From positions 14,637,001 through 14,701,000 of the forward strand of contig OU015567.1 in NCBI GenBank assembly GCA_907165135.1: DNA of 64,000 nt, written 5' to 3'. Below are positions 39,959 through 52,235 of this stretch, one piece after another. The position numbers were made by a program, and so were the translations under genes. This stretch comes from Oikopleura dioica. Taxonomy: Eukaryota; Chordata; Appendicularia; Copelata; Oikopleuridae. Every line of letters starts with the position of its first letter. Positions within the stretch are counted from its first letter, which is position 1. The notes beneath the pieces are model-generated. The model ran no database searches, had not been told where the DNA came from, and saw nothing but the letters and a program-made list of their open reading frames with translations.

Positions 39959-42594
39959 ATGGATGATTTTATCGAGGACTCGTATTTGGACTCAGCAGTA
40001 GGAGTTGACCCGGGCATCAGCGCTAGAATTGACGTAACTAATCCGAACTCGGCTTTCTTTTCGATAAACTCTGACGGCTCTGATGAGGAAAATGACGACT
40101 GGATCGACGTCAAAAAGACAGAAATTCCAGTCGAAGAGAATTTCATGGCAGAGCTCAGGGCAACGATAAATGAGACTGATTGCGACCCGGGAATGATTCG
40201 CAAGATTCTCGCTGGTCGACCTCTGACGCCAGATGAAGAGGATACCGCAGAGCTTCGACAAAAGATTTGGCCAGCTTTGTTAGGCGTTGCGAAGCGGGAA
40301 GCGAAAGAGTTTTCCTGTGAGCCATCCGAGGAAATCAAAAAGTTTTTTGAAGAAAATGGTCTCCCCGTCGGGTCCATTCAGTTGGCGACGTTTTTTGCTC
40401 AATCGAAAGGACTCGAGCCTGGCAACTGGATTTATCTAGTCACTCCCTTGTTACAGTTAGAAATGACGACAAGTCAGCAGTACACACTTCTTCATCCGAT
40501 CGCCACAAAACTGACACCATTGAATGACAAGTCTCTTCACTTTGCTTCAGAGGTTTTTCAGTCATAAATCTCCTTCCTAAACAAATTTAGTCCATTCTTC
40601 TTTTGCTTCAATATCATGAACCAGAACTGAGCCAGAAACTATCAGACTTACGCGTTCCATTCAACGAGGCTTTCTCGCCATTTCTATCATCCCTCTTCGC
40701 CGTCGCCAAATCTCAGGCCATCATGAGCCTTTGGGACGGGATTCTCCAGTGCAATGATCCGATTCTACCTATTTTCCTGATCGTCGTTTTACTTATCAAC
40801 TCTGCGGAGCAGTTGACGGAAGCAAAATGCACTGAAGATGTTGTTAGGTGATTTTTGAAAATTTAAAAGAAGATTGCTAAAGCTGAATTTCAGTCAACTA
40901 ACAAATTGCCTCCAACAAATGGAACCCGATGACATTCCTGATTTCATCGAACTAGCTATCAACTACCGCGACCTTTCTCCCCGAAGCCACCTCGAAATGA
41001 GAATAATGCCCCTTTTCACCGCCAGGCCGACTTCTGATTGTCATGAGTCGATCCTCTGCGCTGAAATTACCGCTTCCGAGGCCCTCCTCAGCATCGCCGG
41101 GGATCCCTCTTGCTTGCCATTTGTTCTTTTTGATGTCAGAAGCCCGGATGCTTTCAATCAATGTCATTTGCACTCGACTATGCATCTGGAAGAATCAGAA
41201 GACGGAGAAAAGCTACTAGCGCAATTGGAACACCACATTGAGTCGCTGCAAATGCCACCAGAAGAAACGCATGTTTGTCTAATTGGAGAGTCGAAGAATG
41301 ATCCTACAGTGATTTCTTTCGTTTCCCAGTTGTTGAAGCAAAGAAGAAAGTATCTTTCGATCATAAACGGAGGCTTTGAGGTAATTTTTGGCAGTATTTT
41401 TAGAGATTTGCATCAACAGGTGCATAAAGTACGTGACGCGATTTTTGGAGGGCGCTTATCTACTTGTTGATTGTGTGCAGATTGCCTACATAACCATATT
41501 TAAAGAAATTTGTGGGCTTTGACGGATCAGTCCTTGATTAAAATGAAGCAAAAACCATAAATCTAGTATATTTATCCTTGTTTGCGGTTTAGGTAAAAAA
41601 TATATTTGTTCTGTAAGAGCACACTTGTGCTAGTAAAGTTTGAACAGGAGATTCCTCAAGATATTTCTGACCTCCATGTGTGTATATTTAATTGATATTC
41701 AGAATAAAATGATCATTCGGAAAAAATACAAATGTAAAATATTTTACTGATATATGATATATCATATATCACTTTGCGGTAAATATTCAAAAATATTAAG
41801 GCTCTTCAAATGCACATCAACTCTTCCGAATCGCAGCTCGATCCCTATCAGTGGCTGATCGAAGAAAAAGCACCCGAGCCTCCAAAACCCACTTCTAAGT
41901 TTTTCTCGTCCATTTCAAAGTTCACCAACCAAGTTTCTTCAAATATCAAAAGTTCGGATTTCGGAGCCAAGCTCAAAGCTGGCTTTGAGAAAACTATCAG
42001 TGAAGCAGAAACGTCGCTGGGTCTCGGAAAGAAGAATTTGAATCAACCTTACAGAAAGGATCCCCCTATGTTTAGTATCGACGATGAAAGTGATGGTCGA
42101 TTGAATTTTATGATTCCACTAGTAGATCAGTCTTTTAGGCTCTGACAATGACGAGGAACAGCTGAACATGGAGGCATTTCTCCACCGAAAAGATATCAAA
42201 GGCAACTGGTCTGCAACTGGCCCAAACAACAAGAAATTCGTCCTTGCGCTTTCTTCCTCTCAGTTGATCATTTGTGCGCCTTGTTCGGACCAAAAGTGGG
42301 CGAAAATCAAAGCAAGAAGGTTACTCATATCCCCAAAACTGATTGCTTACCAATTCCTAGACCGCTGTCAACGATCACAAGAATAACATCGAAGAAAAAA
42401 TGCCCAGAAATTATCACTTTCCGATACACAGATGATACAAAAGACACATTCCATTTAGAAGAAGCTGGAGATGCCACGAGGTAGATTCTGTGAATCAGCC
42501 GTGAATGACAGCCTTTTTAGGGAGATAAAGCGACAAGTCGTAGCAGTTTTGGACGCTTTAGGCCAAACAGGGGACGCAAAATGAAAGCCTTTCT
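39959..42594 (+). CDS. TBC1D23: TBC1 domain family member 23
   Basis: A catalytically weak TBC protein that links trans-Golgi golgins to endosomal vesicles. The N-terminal TBC fold contains FNEAFSPFLSSLF and PDDIPDFIELAINYRD. A rhodanese-like domain follows (PFVLFDVRSPDAFNQCHL; LSIINGGFEALQ). The C-terminal PH-like part includes CPEIITFRYTDD and HLEEAGDATREIKRQ...VLDALG, which match the end of human TBC1D23. Several introns are tiny; the one at about 41384-41806 is longer and contains a perfect 24-base palindrome. Confidence 0.92.
41748..41771. repeat. Perfect 24-bp AT palindrome
   Basis: TGATATATGATA followed by its exact reverse complement, inside a TBC1D23 intron. It could be a cruciform, a binding site or chance in AT-rich sequence. 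Confidence 0.7.
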
Positions 42595-42864
42595 CCAGAT
42601 AATGATTGATAAACTCAAAGTAGATGCTTGATAATCGACACATTTGCAAATACTCTCAACTTTCTTCTATCTTGACAAATGATGGTGGTGGCGCTCGTAA
42701 AACATGCCTGAAAACATAAAATATTCGTATTCTGCTCTTCTTCTCAGCGACTTTTGCATATATTATTCATATTCATAAAAAACAAGAGTTCAATAAAAAT
42801 ATATAGCACTTCTGATTTCTTTCTTTTGATTGATCTGAATTTTCAAAGATTGTCCAAAAAAAGT

Positions 42865-44912
42865 ATGGGAGGCGGAAAGCGCGCGTACGGAAAGCCAGGC
42901 GGAAATTTGGGAAATTCTCTGAAAAATGCAAGAGACAAAAAAGCAGCTGGGGCGCGAAGAATCCAAGTTGGCAACGAAACTCACATCCACACATCCGAAA
43001 TTCACAAGAAAGAAGCTCACTATGTCGATTTAAAACAATCGTCAACTGAGCCAGATTACATTTCCGACTTCCTGGCTACAGTTCAAATGAAACAGCAAGA
43101 ATTCGAAGTCGAAGAGATCCCAAACAGCTACAGATTGCTTCAGCCAGATCGAAAGGACTTCGCGAACATTATCGAGCACATGAGCGAGCTCCCACAGGAC
43201 ATTTTGATCCCAAGGCGGCCAGTTTGGACGGAAGAGACGACAAAAGAGGAGCTTGATCGGGCGGAAAAAGATGCATTTTTAACTTGGAGGCGAGAGCTTG
43301 CAGAGGTCGAGGAAACGAGCGGAAACGTTTTCACACCCTTTGAGAAAAATATCGAGTTTTGGAGACAATTATGGCGAGTCATCGAGCGATCCGGTAAGTT
43401 TTCACCTAGAAGGTTCAAAAATGCTTACGTATGTGTATTGAGATTAGTAATTACTGTTTTATAGATCTTGTTGTACAACTTGTTGACGCCAGGCGACCAC
43501 TGCTTTATCACTGCGCTGACGTAGACACTTATGTTGACGAGGTAAATACATGGATAAACAATAGTTGTGATGGCATTTGACAATCTGTAGGTCAGCGAGC
43601 GTCAAAGCGCACAGAAAGAGACCCTTCTTCTGATCAATAAAGCCGACCTCATCTCGGAATATCAACGAAAGGCTTGGGCAGAGTATTTTGAGCAAGAGGG
43701 CATCAAGTTCATCTTCTTTTCCGCTGTTGAAGAGCAGGAGAAATTTGAAGATGACGCGGAGGCTCCCAAAGAGGAGGAAGAAGATCAAGAGGAAACTCCT
43801 GAAAAAGAGGTTTGCATTATGATATTGAAATAGATTTTAAATTTTGGATTTAGATAGTCTTACCAGAGAATAACTGGGAAATCTACGACAAAGACCAATT
43901 CAAACTGCTCGTACGAACTCTCCGTGAAGGAAAAATGCGAAGGAATGACGAACACATCACTGTCGGAATGATTGGCTATCCAAACGTCGGAAAGTCATCT
44001 TGTATAAACGTCATGCTGCAGGACAAGAAAGTGTCAGTATCTGCTACACCCGGAAAGACGAAGCATTTTCAAACGCTGAAATGGGGCGAGGATATCGTTT
44101 TATGCGATTGCCCCGGGTTGGTCTTTCCGTCGCAGGTTTCAACGAAAGAAGAACTCGTTCTTGCTGGAATTCTACCGTTGAATCATATCAGAGATCACAT
44201 AACTCCAGTCGCGCTGATGTGCCAGCTCATTTCAAAGAAGAAGCTCGAAGTCGGATATGGAATCCACATCATGCTCGTCGAAGACCTAATGGATACGAAT
44301 CCCGACAGAGCACCAACAGCTGGTGAATTCCTTGATCCAATGGCGGCCGCACGCGGTTTCAGAACCAGTCGGGGTCAGCCAGACAGATCTCGTGCTGCGC
44401 GTCTCGCGATTAAAGACTTTATCAGTGGAAAACTGTTGTATGTGCATGAACCTCCAGGATTTGAGAATAAAGAAGGTCTGAAAATACACCTTGAAATTGT
44501 ATTTACGGTGCTTTAGAATTCCAAAATGAAACCCTTGAGACAGAAAAAGACTTGGCAAAGTTAGAAAGAAGAATGAAAATTGTAGAGACAAAGATGCTCC
44601 AGAGGTAAGCAAGAAGTGAAATGAATTGAAAGATAACGCGATTTCAGTTGGAAATTGGACAAAATCGATCGTGCGTTCTTCGGGCAAAGTGACGTGAAAG
44701 CTTTTGAAAAGAAAAGAACAGGGGTTGACGGAAAGTATTCAGGTAAGCGCCGATCAGGCGACTTAGGCTCACTTTTAACGGCGAATGTAGCTAGTCGGAC
44801 AGATGGAAAGCAAAGGTTACAGGACTTGAAGCCAAAGAAGAAAGACAAACAGCGACGCGTGCGAGAGAAAGCGCTCAAAGAACAGAACAAAGGACTTCCC
44901 GACTGGTTATAA
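42865..44912 (+). CDS. LSG1: Large subunit GTPase 1
   Basis: A circularly permuted GTPase that releases NMD3 from pre-60S ribosomes in the cytoplasm. N-terminal basic region MGGGKRAYGKPGG, then SSTEPDYISDFLATVQM and FEKNIEFWRQLWRVIERS. G4 NKADL comes first, then G1 GYPNVGKSS, G2 SATPGKTKHFQT and G3 DCPGL, as in the family. It ends in a basic tail RRVREKALKEQNKG. Seven or so exons with small introns. Confidence 0.94.
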
Positions 44913-45035
44913 CTTTTTCCAAGAAAGTTTGGCTATTTATTCATTCTCGTTTCTGATTCAAGGAGACTTGAAAATTTCGGATGATGCTTTCTGTCTCTTT
45001 CTTCGAGAAGTAGTGTTTATTGAAGGTGTTTTAGA

Positions 45036-45456
45036 ATGGTGAATGTTGAGAACGGAAAGTTGGTGACGGTAGATCCAGCTCTGAAGCAGTTTTTATTGAA
45101 TCTGGACGAGAAAAGAGAGTTTCAGGGAAGAAGGTTTATTCTCAAAGGTAGCTAAAAAATAATGGATTGCACCAAAAACAAAACTAGTTGTGTCATTTCA
45201 AAAATATTTCTTAGTGGTTTTCAAAAAGTCCTCTTTTATGTCAATATTACCAGGTGCAAATTTACGATGAAATTTTTAGATCATATCATTTCGACATTCG
45301 AACCATTACTAGTTCTTTTCAGATCAAACCATTATTTTCTGTTCAGACCTGGACGAAACGCACCTCTTTGTGATAGCCGACTGCGATACCTGGCTCAAGG
45401 GACGTCTTGCTGACTTGATGACAGAAAATTCCTTCCCGATCGGAGAACATGTCTAA
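45036..45456 (+). CDS. GTF2H5: TFIIH subunit TTDA/TFB5
   Basis: A 10-kDa core TFIIH subunit needed for nucleotide excision repair. Two exons: 45036-45147 (MVNVENGKLVTVDPALKQFLLNLDE) and 45323-45456 (SDLDETHLFVIADCDTWLKGRLADLM). Length and motif order match vertebrate GTF2H5. A TTTTAG lies directly before the ATG, as with several other genes here. LSG1 ends 123 bases upstream and NDOR1 starts 56 bases downstream. Confidence 0.92.
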
Positions 45457-45512
45457 ACTGCCACAAATGTAATTTGAAGTAATCCATGAAAGCTTTTCAA
45501 TTTTGATTCAGA

Positions 45513-48059
45513 ATGACTGTGAAGATTTTCTTCGGATCGCAAACGGGCAATACTCAAGAACTTGCGGAGAGAATATATTTCTATCTGACAAAACATGCTG
45601 TTCAATCGTCTCTTGACGAGATCGAAAAAATTGACTTGAACGATGAAAGCGCGCAGCTTTTCGTTATCTGCATCTCTACCACTGGCGTTGGGGACCCGCC
45701 TGCGGATTCGAAAAGCTTTTGGAGGATGATCATGAAGAAAGACTTCGAAATCCGCCAAAGCCCACAAGTAAAAGCAATTGTCTTCGCGATGGGTGACTCA
45801 AGGTAAACTTAAGACTGGGATGTATTGATTCACAAGTAGCGCTTCTCTTCCTTGATCTCAATGTTATTTTTAGTTATAAAGAGTATAACTGGGTTGGGAA
45901 ACAGCTGAGTCGTCGGTTAGAAACTCTTGGAGCGGAGCTTGTTGTACCAACTGTACTGTGTGACGAGAGACATGAACTTGGCTTTGACTATGGAGCTGAT
46001 AAGGGACGGTTCTACTGCTCTTTCATTGAATTTCCCAGATCGAATTAAGATTATCCTAGAAAAAAAAAAAGCTATTTGATCTCATAAGTAATTACTTTGA
46101 TTGAACCTGCCAAAAGGGCATTGAAAGTCTGAGGGATTATTTAATTTCCAATGATTCGGGCAATTTCGACGTCCGGCTCCCTTTCACTCCGCGTCACAAG
46201 CTCACCATCACAAAATCCTCCTCAATAGAGCCAGTCACTACTCAAAGGAATGAAAGCGGCTTCATCGGAAGAGTTGTCTTCAACAAGAGAGCGACGAGTG
46301 AAGATCATTTTCAAGAGACGCGGCATGTACGCTTTACGCTCCCCGATGACGTTGTTTACGATGCTGGGGACGTTTTGAACGTCAAACCGCGCAATCCTCC
46401 GCACTTGGTGAAACTTGCGATCGAGGCACTCCCCTGGGACCCGACCGCAACAGGAACGTGTTTTTCCCTCATTGAGTGAAATAAATATACATTTTTTTTT
46501 GCGGAAAGGAGTTTTTGTGAACGCGGTTTTGAAGTTAATTGGGATGGAGAGGCGACTCTTGCGAATTTGGCTCTTCCAAAGACTGTACAAGAGATTCTCG
46601 AGTCTGAGATCGATCTTGTTGGGATTCCTAAGGAAAGGGTCATCTATAATATATCGACTAAAAATAAATGCTTTGTGGTTGAATCAGGGTTAATATCTGA
46701 CTACTACTGTAGAAGAAATATCAGCGCTGTAATTAATACTGCTGACCTTGGATTAAAGCGCTCATTTTTCCAAATCCTGGCTGAGTATTCTTCGGACAAG
46801 ATGGAGAATGATCGATTGGAAGAGTTTTGTACAGGGAGCGGGCGCGATGTACTAGTTGTTTGTTGTTTTCTAATTGCTTAGCTCCGTAAGTGATTGAGCC
46901 CCGAGTAAGCTGAGGGCACTGACGATCGATGGGATTACGCGAATCGGCCAAGAAGAACTATCGCCGAGGCACTTCAAGATTTCCCAAAGAGCGTTAAAGA
47001 CCTGCCAGTAGAAGCTTTGGTCAGGGTTCTGATCTATCTATTCGCTTATTTCAATTTCGCGAAGTGTAAATAAAATATTCATTCAAGGAACCCAACTAGC
47101 TCGACATATTTCCTCTCATCCGCCCGCGGCCCTACTCCATATGCTGCTACGGAGAAGGATATGTAGAGATTTTATGTGCAGTGGTTAATTATAAATCGAG
47201 AATGGCAACGTAGGAAATCAACGAAGAGAACGGAAAACATATATTTTTCATTTTAGCCCCCGAGTGGGCCTTTGCTCCGCATTCGTCAAGAAACTTGAAG
47301 AAGGTGATGAAGTTGAGCTATCAATTTCGTCTGGGACGTTCCAACTGGTTAACAAGGCGGATTACATAATGGTGGGTCCTGGCACTGGTATCGCCCCGTT
47401 CCGATCGATTTATCAAAAGAGGTACGTTTTTTAAATAAATATTTATGACGGCCGAAATAATAATTTGAAAGGACGGCTGACACATCTTTTGAATGGATTA
47501 GAATAATAATGAGAGGTGTATACTGAGAGGCCCATTCAGAATTGCGTCGAAACGCTCGCTGCTCTTCTTTGGCTGTCGAGGAAAAGACAAAGATCTGTAC
47601 TTTGAAGATGATTTTGAGGAAGTGACGCGACTAAACGCATTTTCAAGAGACAAGAACGAGAAAAAGAAATATGTCCAAGAGGTCATTGAAGAAAATGCGC
47701 AACAAGGTACAGTTAAAATTTGTATTTACAAATTTCTGTTGATTATTTTCCATTTTTAGTATTCGAAAAGATTATGAGCGGTTGCATCATTTTAATTGCT
47801 GGAAAATCAAAAGATATGCCAGATGGTGTGAAGAACGCAATAAAAGTAAATATCAAAAACGTCACTTTTTTATGGAAATTTCATATTTTGCTAGATGGTG
47901 ATAGCGAAAAGTGCGAACATGACGGGCGAACAAGCGAACTTATTCTTGAACATGCTGCAAGACCAAGGAATGGCTTTTATTATGTCCGAAATTTGTAGAG
48001 AGTGGAATAATAGAGAGCCACGAAAAAGGACGATTACAATTGGAGTGCTGGTGAAATAA
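45513..48059 (+). CDS. NDOR1: NADPH-dependent diflavin oxidoreductase 1
   Basis: Passes electrons from NADPH to CIAPIN1 in cytosolic Fe-S assembly. FMN domain: FFGSQTGNTQELAERI, STTGVGDPPADSKSFWR, FAMGDSSYKEYNWVGK. FAD domain: RHVRFTLPDDVVYDAGDVL, ANRPRRTIAEALQDFP, IFPLIRPRPYSI. NADPH domain: MVGPGTGIAPFRSIY, FFGCRGKDKDLYF, LIAGKSKDMPDGV. TTGATTCAG directly precedes ATG 45513. One junction near 45995-46105 keeps frame only with a G*-AG border. The end (MSEICREWNN) is not certain. Confidence 0.9.
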
Positions 48060-48113
48060 TTTCTGCCGAAAGAAGTGATAGAACTTGCTTGGTCTGACAT
48101 TTCTTCTTTTCAG

Positions 48114-49635
48114 ATGGATGTTCGGATTCGGACAGTCACCTTCAATGTCGCGGATGAAAACCCACCATCCGACGTTCCAGCGGCACTGTTCGGAAAGAAT
48201 TCTGAAGAAGATTCTCCAGATATTTTCATTCTAGCCATGCAAGAAGTCAATTTAGGTACATGAAATCATTTGAAACAAAACGAAACTCTTTTAGGACTGC
48301 AAGTTGGAGCTCTTTTATTTTGGGATACTTGGACTGAAGCGATGTCCGAGCATCTGACGAAAAAGGGTTACTACAGAATTGAAAGCATACGAATGCAGGT
48401 ACATTAATCATATGATTACTGAGTTCAAATCGGTTCTACTGTAGGGGATTGTTTTATCAGTCTTCGGTAAGCGAAGCCTGTTGCCTCAATTTCGCGATGT
48501 CCGGTGCGACTGGATCGGGACAGGCCAACTTGGATTCTGGGGAAACAAGGGAGCAGTTGCAATCCGATTGAAACTATTCGGAAAGACATTCGCTCTAATT
48601 AACTCGCACTTGCCTCACGGGACCGAGAAGAGCCAGTACAACCAGCGGCTTGTGTCGATTGAAAAGATTTTTAATCTAATCAAGTTCGCAGATTTGGCAG
48701 TTTCGATATTTGATCATGAGTAAATGAAATCATAGAAGAGAGTGATTTCTAAAGCCTTTTTAGTGTTGTCTTGTTTCAAGGAGACCTGAACTTCAGGATA
48801 TCAAGTATCTCACGTGACCAGGTTCTCCAGCATTTGGAATGTAAGTAGAATCGACAAACGACATGTTCGTTTAATATTCCCCTTCAGCGAAAGAAAAAGA
48901 TAAGTGTCTGAAAGAAGACGAGCTAAATAATCTGCTGGAGTCGCATCCAATAATCGCCAAGTTCACCGAAAATGATATTGTCTTCAATCCAACTTATAAA
49001 TACGACAAGCAAAGTCGTAACTACGATTCTTCAGCGAAAAAAAGGAAGCCAGCGTGGACGGATCGCATTCTGTACAAATCGAATGGAATCAGATGCCATT
49101 CTTATGATGAGATCTACGAAGTGCTCGTTTCAGATCATCGGCCAGTCTACGCAGATTTTTCTGTAAAAGTAAGGCCTCTCTTCAGCGCTCGAATCAATTT
49201 TCTTTCCATTAGATTTCTTCAAGAGATGTTCCACCACTTGCTACTATTACTGGGAAGTTCGATCCAGCAGAAAACGACGATTTACGAATTCAAGTGTCGA
49301 TAAATAAATCAGCTTTTGTCAAAAACCAAGATTGGATCGGAATCTATCGCCCTCACTTTAAGGATTATCGGTAAGCTCTCTCAGTCTTACCTCTTCTCTG
49401 AAAAATTTGCAGTGATTGGGTCACATTCCAATGGACTGCTTTTGGAAAAGAGTCCGAAAACAGCTCAAGCGAAAAGATCGACTTGGAGATCTCCGTCTCC
49501 GACATTCTGGTTGGTGGACAATTCATCGCCGGCTACTTTTCTTCCGTCAACCAAAATCTTGTTGCTCTATCCGAGCCCTTCCACGTGACGTCAAGGAACC
49601 CCGGGCCGACAATATCAAATGCACAGCAAAACTGA
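48114..49635 (+). CDS. INPP5K: Inositol polyphosphate 5-phosphatase, INPP5K-like
   Basis: Removes the 5-phosphate from phosphoinositides such as PIP3. Catalytic core motifs: NVADENPPSDV, QEVNLG, GTGQLGFWGNKGAVAIRL, NSHLPHG, FQGDLNFRI, KKRKPAWTDRIL and SDHRPVYADF. A C-terminal SKICH-like domain (DWIGIYRPHFKDYRDWVTFQWTAFG) fits INPP5K/INPP5J. CTTTTCAG abuts the ATG, and NDOR1 stops only 54 bases before it, so both may be on one operon transcript. Exact subtype (5K or 5J) not certain. Confidence 0.88.
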
Positions 49636-50167
49636 ACAGCACAAAAATCTTGAGAATATTTTGTAAATAAACTCTCACTGCGCATCGTTATTACTACTTT
49701 ACCTCAAACAAAATGCATGACCGTTTTGATACCTGAAAAACAAGACAAAAAAATTAATAGTTCAACAAATACAATTCCAAGCTTTGGATTATGACCAGGT
49801 CGTCGGCAAAAGTCATGTTTCTGTGTTCAAAATTAAAAAAAAAGTTTTCCCTTCTTTACCATTCCGAGGCCTGATCAAAATCCGCCAAACGGTACTCAAG
49901 AATTTTCAACGCACAAAATAACTCGTTATATTCTATTGTCGTCCCCAAATCAAGCCAAATCCAACACATTTTCTGGGATTGAAATTTGCCCCAATTTGCT
50001 TCAAAAAATCTCTCTTTCTGAAAATCTCTTCCTTGATTTCTCGTTTCTAATTTTTTCCGATTGTTCCTATTTATTTCGCGAATTATTCAATGACTCGTAA
50101 TAACTTTAATAATTCTGCTAATTCTGACATTCTTGATCTTGATTTTTGTCATTGAGAATTTGAAAAA
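49636..50167. other. Intergenic, nothing recognised
   Basis: AT-rich region between the INPP5K-like gene and RALBP1; likely promoter. Confidence 0.4.
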
Positions 50168-51979
50168 ATGCCGATTAGCGAACGAGGTCGGGAAAAATTG
50201 CAGTCATCGCCGGATCCTTCGTCTTCCGATAAAAAGAAGCGAGGGAGCATCTTTAGGAGGGCCAGTCTTTCGCGAAAGGTACGGTTACCGAAGAGACCTT
50301 TCAATATTAATCCGAATCGACAATTGTGAATGCAAAGCGGCCCATCAATAGATAATTTAGAAAAATAAAGAAGATGTCTCTAAGCGGGCGAAGAGTAGAG
50401 AGCGAAATCTTGTCGCTGACGCTGTTGATATGTGCCCCCAAACACCAGAGGATAACAAGGTAGCCCTCACAGTTAATAGATCCAGAGAGATAAAGCAAAC
50501 CACTTTAGAAGAAGTCATCATCTCTTCCCCGAGAAACTAAGTCAAACTTCATGCGTGACAGAAAGTCGAAACGCGAATCGGGTCGGAGAAAAACGCTCGA
50601 CCTTGACTCCAAATCCGAATCCATCAAATTCACTTCCTTGAAAGAGTCTGTCGCGCGCTCAAGCTGCGAAAAACTAGCGCTGCCAGAGATTGTTGGGGCG
50701 ACGATAAAAGAGATCGAGAAACGCGGATTGAGCGAAAAAGAAATTTACCGAGTTCCAGCGCCAAAGGTTGATGTCATGAGCATTATCAAGTCGTATGGAG
50801 AAATGGACATTGTCGACTTGACAAAGACAGACATTCACATCGTCGCGGCGTCTCTAAAAAGTAATATCGCAGATTTCTTGATTTTGCCTTTTACATTCTT
50901 TTAGTCTTCGTTGGCAAACTGTCTGGAAATCTGCTCGATTGCATGCATGACCAGATCGAAGAATTGGCGAAAGAACCAGATACTTTCGTCGAAAAAACAA
51001 AGATACTCATCGAATCGAAAATCTTCCCTCCTGTAAGACAACCTGAAATGGCTAAGAGATTCATTTGTTTTTTTTATTAGGAAAACTACAATATCTGCTC
51101 GTGGCTTTTCACTCATTTGAACAATGTCGTACAGGTATTTTGAAAAGATTAAGGGCTTACGGAGAGTGACAGTTATTTTAGTCATCGCAAAACTCGCAGT
51201 CTATCGAAAGTCTCAGTCCGATTTGGGTGCCGAATTTGAAGATCTCGAAGGCTCTTTTTCAAAGCATGGTGAACTTTGCCCCAGGTCTTTTCGGAAAGGT
51301 CGATCTTGATCCGGGAAGAGCGATTATCCGCTGGAAAGACTCTTCAACAAACCTCGCCATTCCAGAGGGTAGGAAACCGCTCATTTAACGACGTTAAACA
51401 TTTTCAGACGTGACGCTGGAGTGGCTGAAAGAAGAGACCGATTGCCAGGAGAAAATTCTTTCCAAACTGCACTCCCTTGAAAACCCGGACTCGCATTCGG
51501 AAGAGCGAATGTGGGAAGTCCAGAGGATAAAGACCGCTCTCAAGAGGAAGCAGAAGCACATGAAGAAAGAGAAGGAGGAGAAAGAAGCCGAAGAAATGAA
51601 GTTCTTGCTTTTGGAGGAGAAAAAAGCCCTCATCGCGCAAGAAGAGCTGATCAAGTGGGTCCCAATAAGATTCTCTTAAAACAAATATTTTAGGATGCAA
51701 AATCATCTTCGCCGAAAACTTGAGTACGAAAAGGCGAAACTGGATGTCCTCCGCGCCCAAGAACCGAACATCGAACAAGTGTCTCTCCAAGGCAGCGAGT
51801 CAGAAGACGAACTCGATCGGGAACAGCTTCGAGAACTCTGCGACGAGCTAGTGAGGGAAAACGAACGACTTGAGAAGGAAAATGAAAAGATCATCGAGAA
51901 CATAAACGAGGAAAGACAACGGCTTGTTGAAGCAAACATTGCTTATCGAGTCAAGAACGAAATTCTCAACCAAGCTTGA
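50168..51979 (+). CDS. RALBP1: RalA-binding protein 1 (RhoGAP)
   Basis: A Ral effector with a GAP domain for Rac/Cdc42. Basic N-terminus GSIFRRASLSRKNKEDVSK, then a RhoGAP region with the catalytic Arg in EIYRVPAPKVDV. Downstream, ERMWEVQRIKTALKRKQKH and a long charged coiled coil, ending NEERQRLVEANIAY, follow the RALBP1 C-terminus. Shorter than human. RhoGAP middle part is quite divergent. Confidence 0.87.
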
Positions 51980-52235
51980 TGAAAAACATCTTCACAAACA
52001 ACTCTCTGCCAAATGTCCATTCCTACCTTCACATAATACTTGTTTCCCATTAATTCCATATTCAAAATAATATGCAATAAAATCGCCTTCAGATAAAAAT
52101 GGGAATATCTCAAAATCTAAAAAATCTGCGCAATCGCCGTCCAAAAGTGGCTGCAAGTCCCTTCCCTTCCAAACCATACTCAGCTACGAATAAAAAAGCT
52201 ATCTTCGACAAAAGTAAGACATCAATAAAGTTTAT

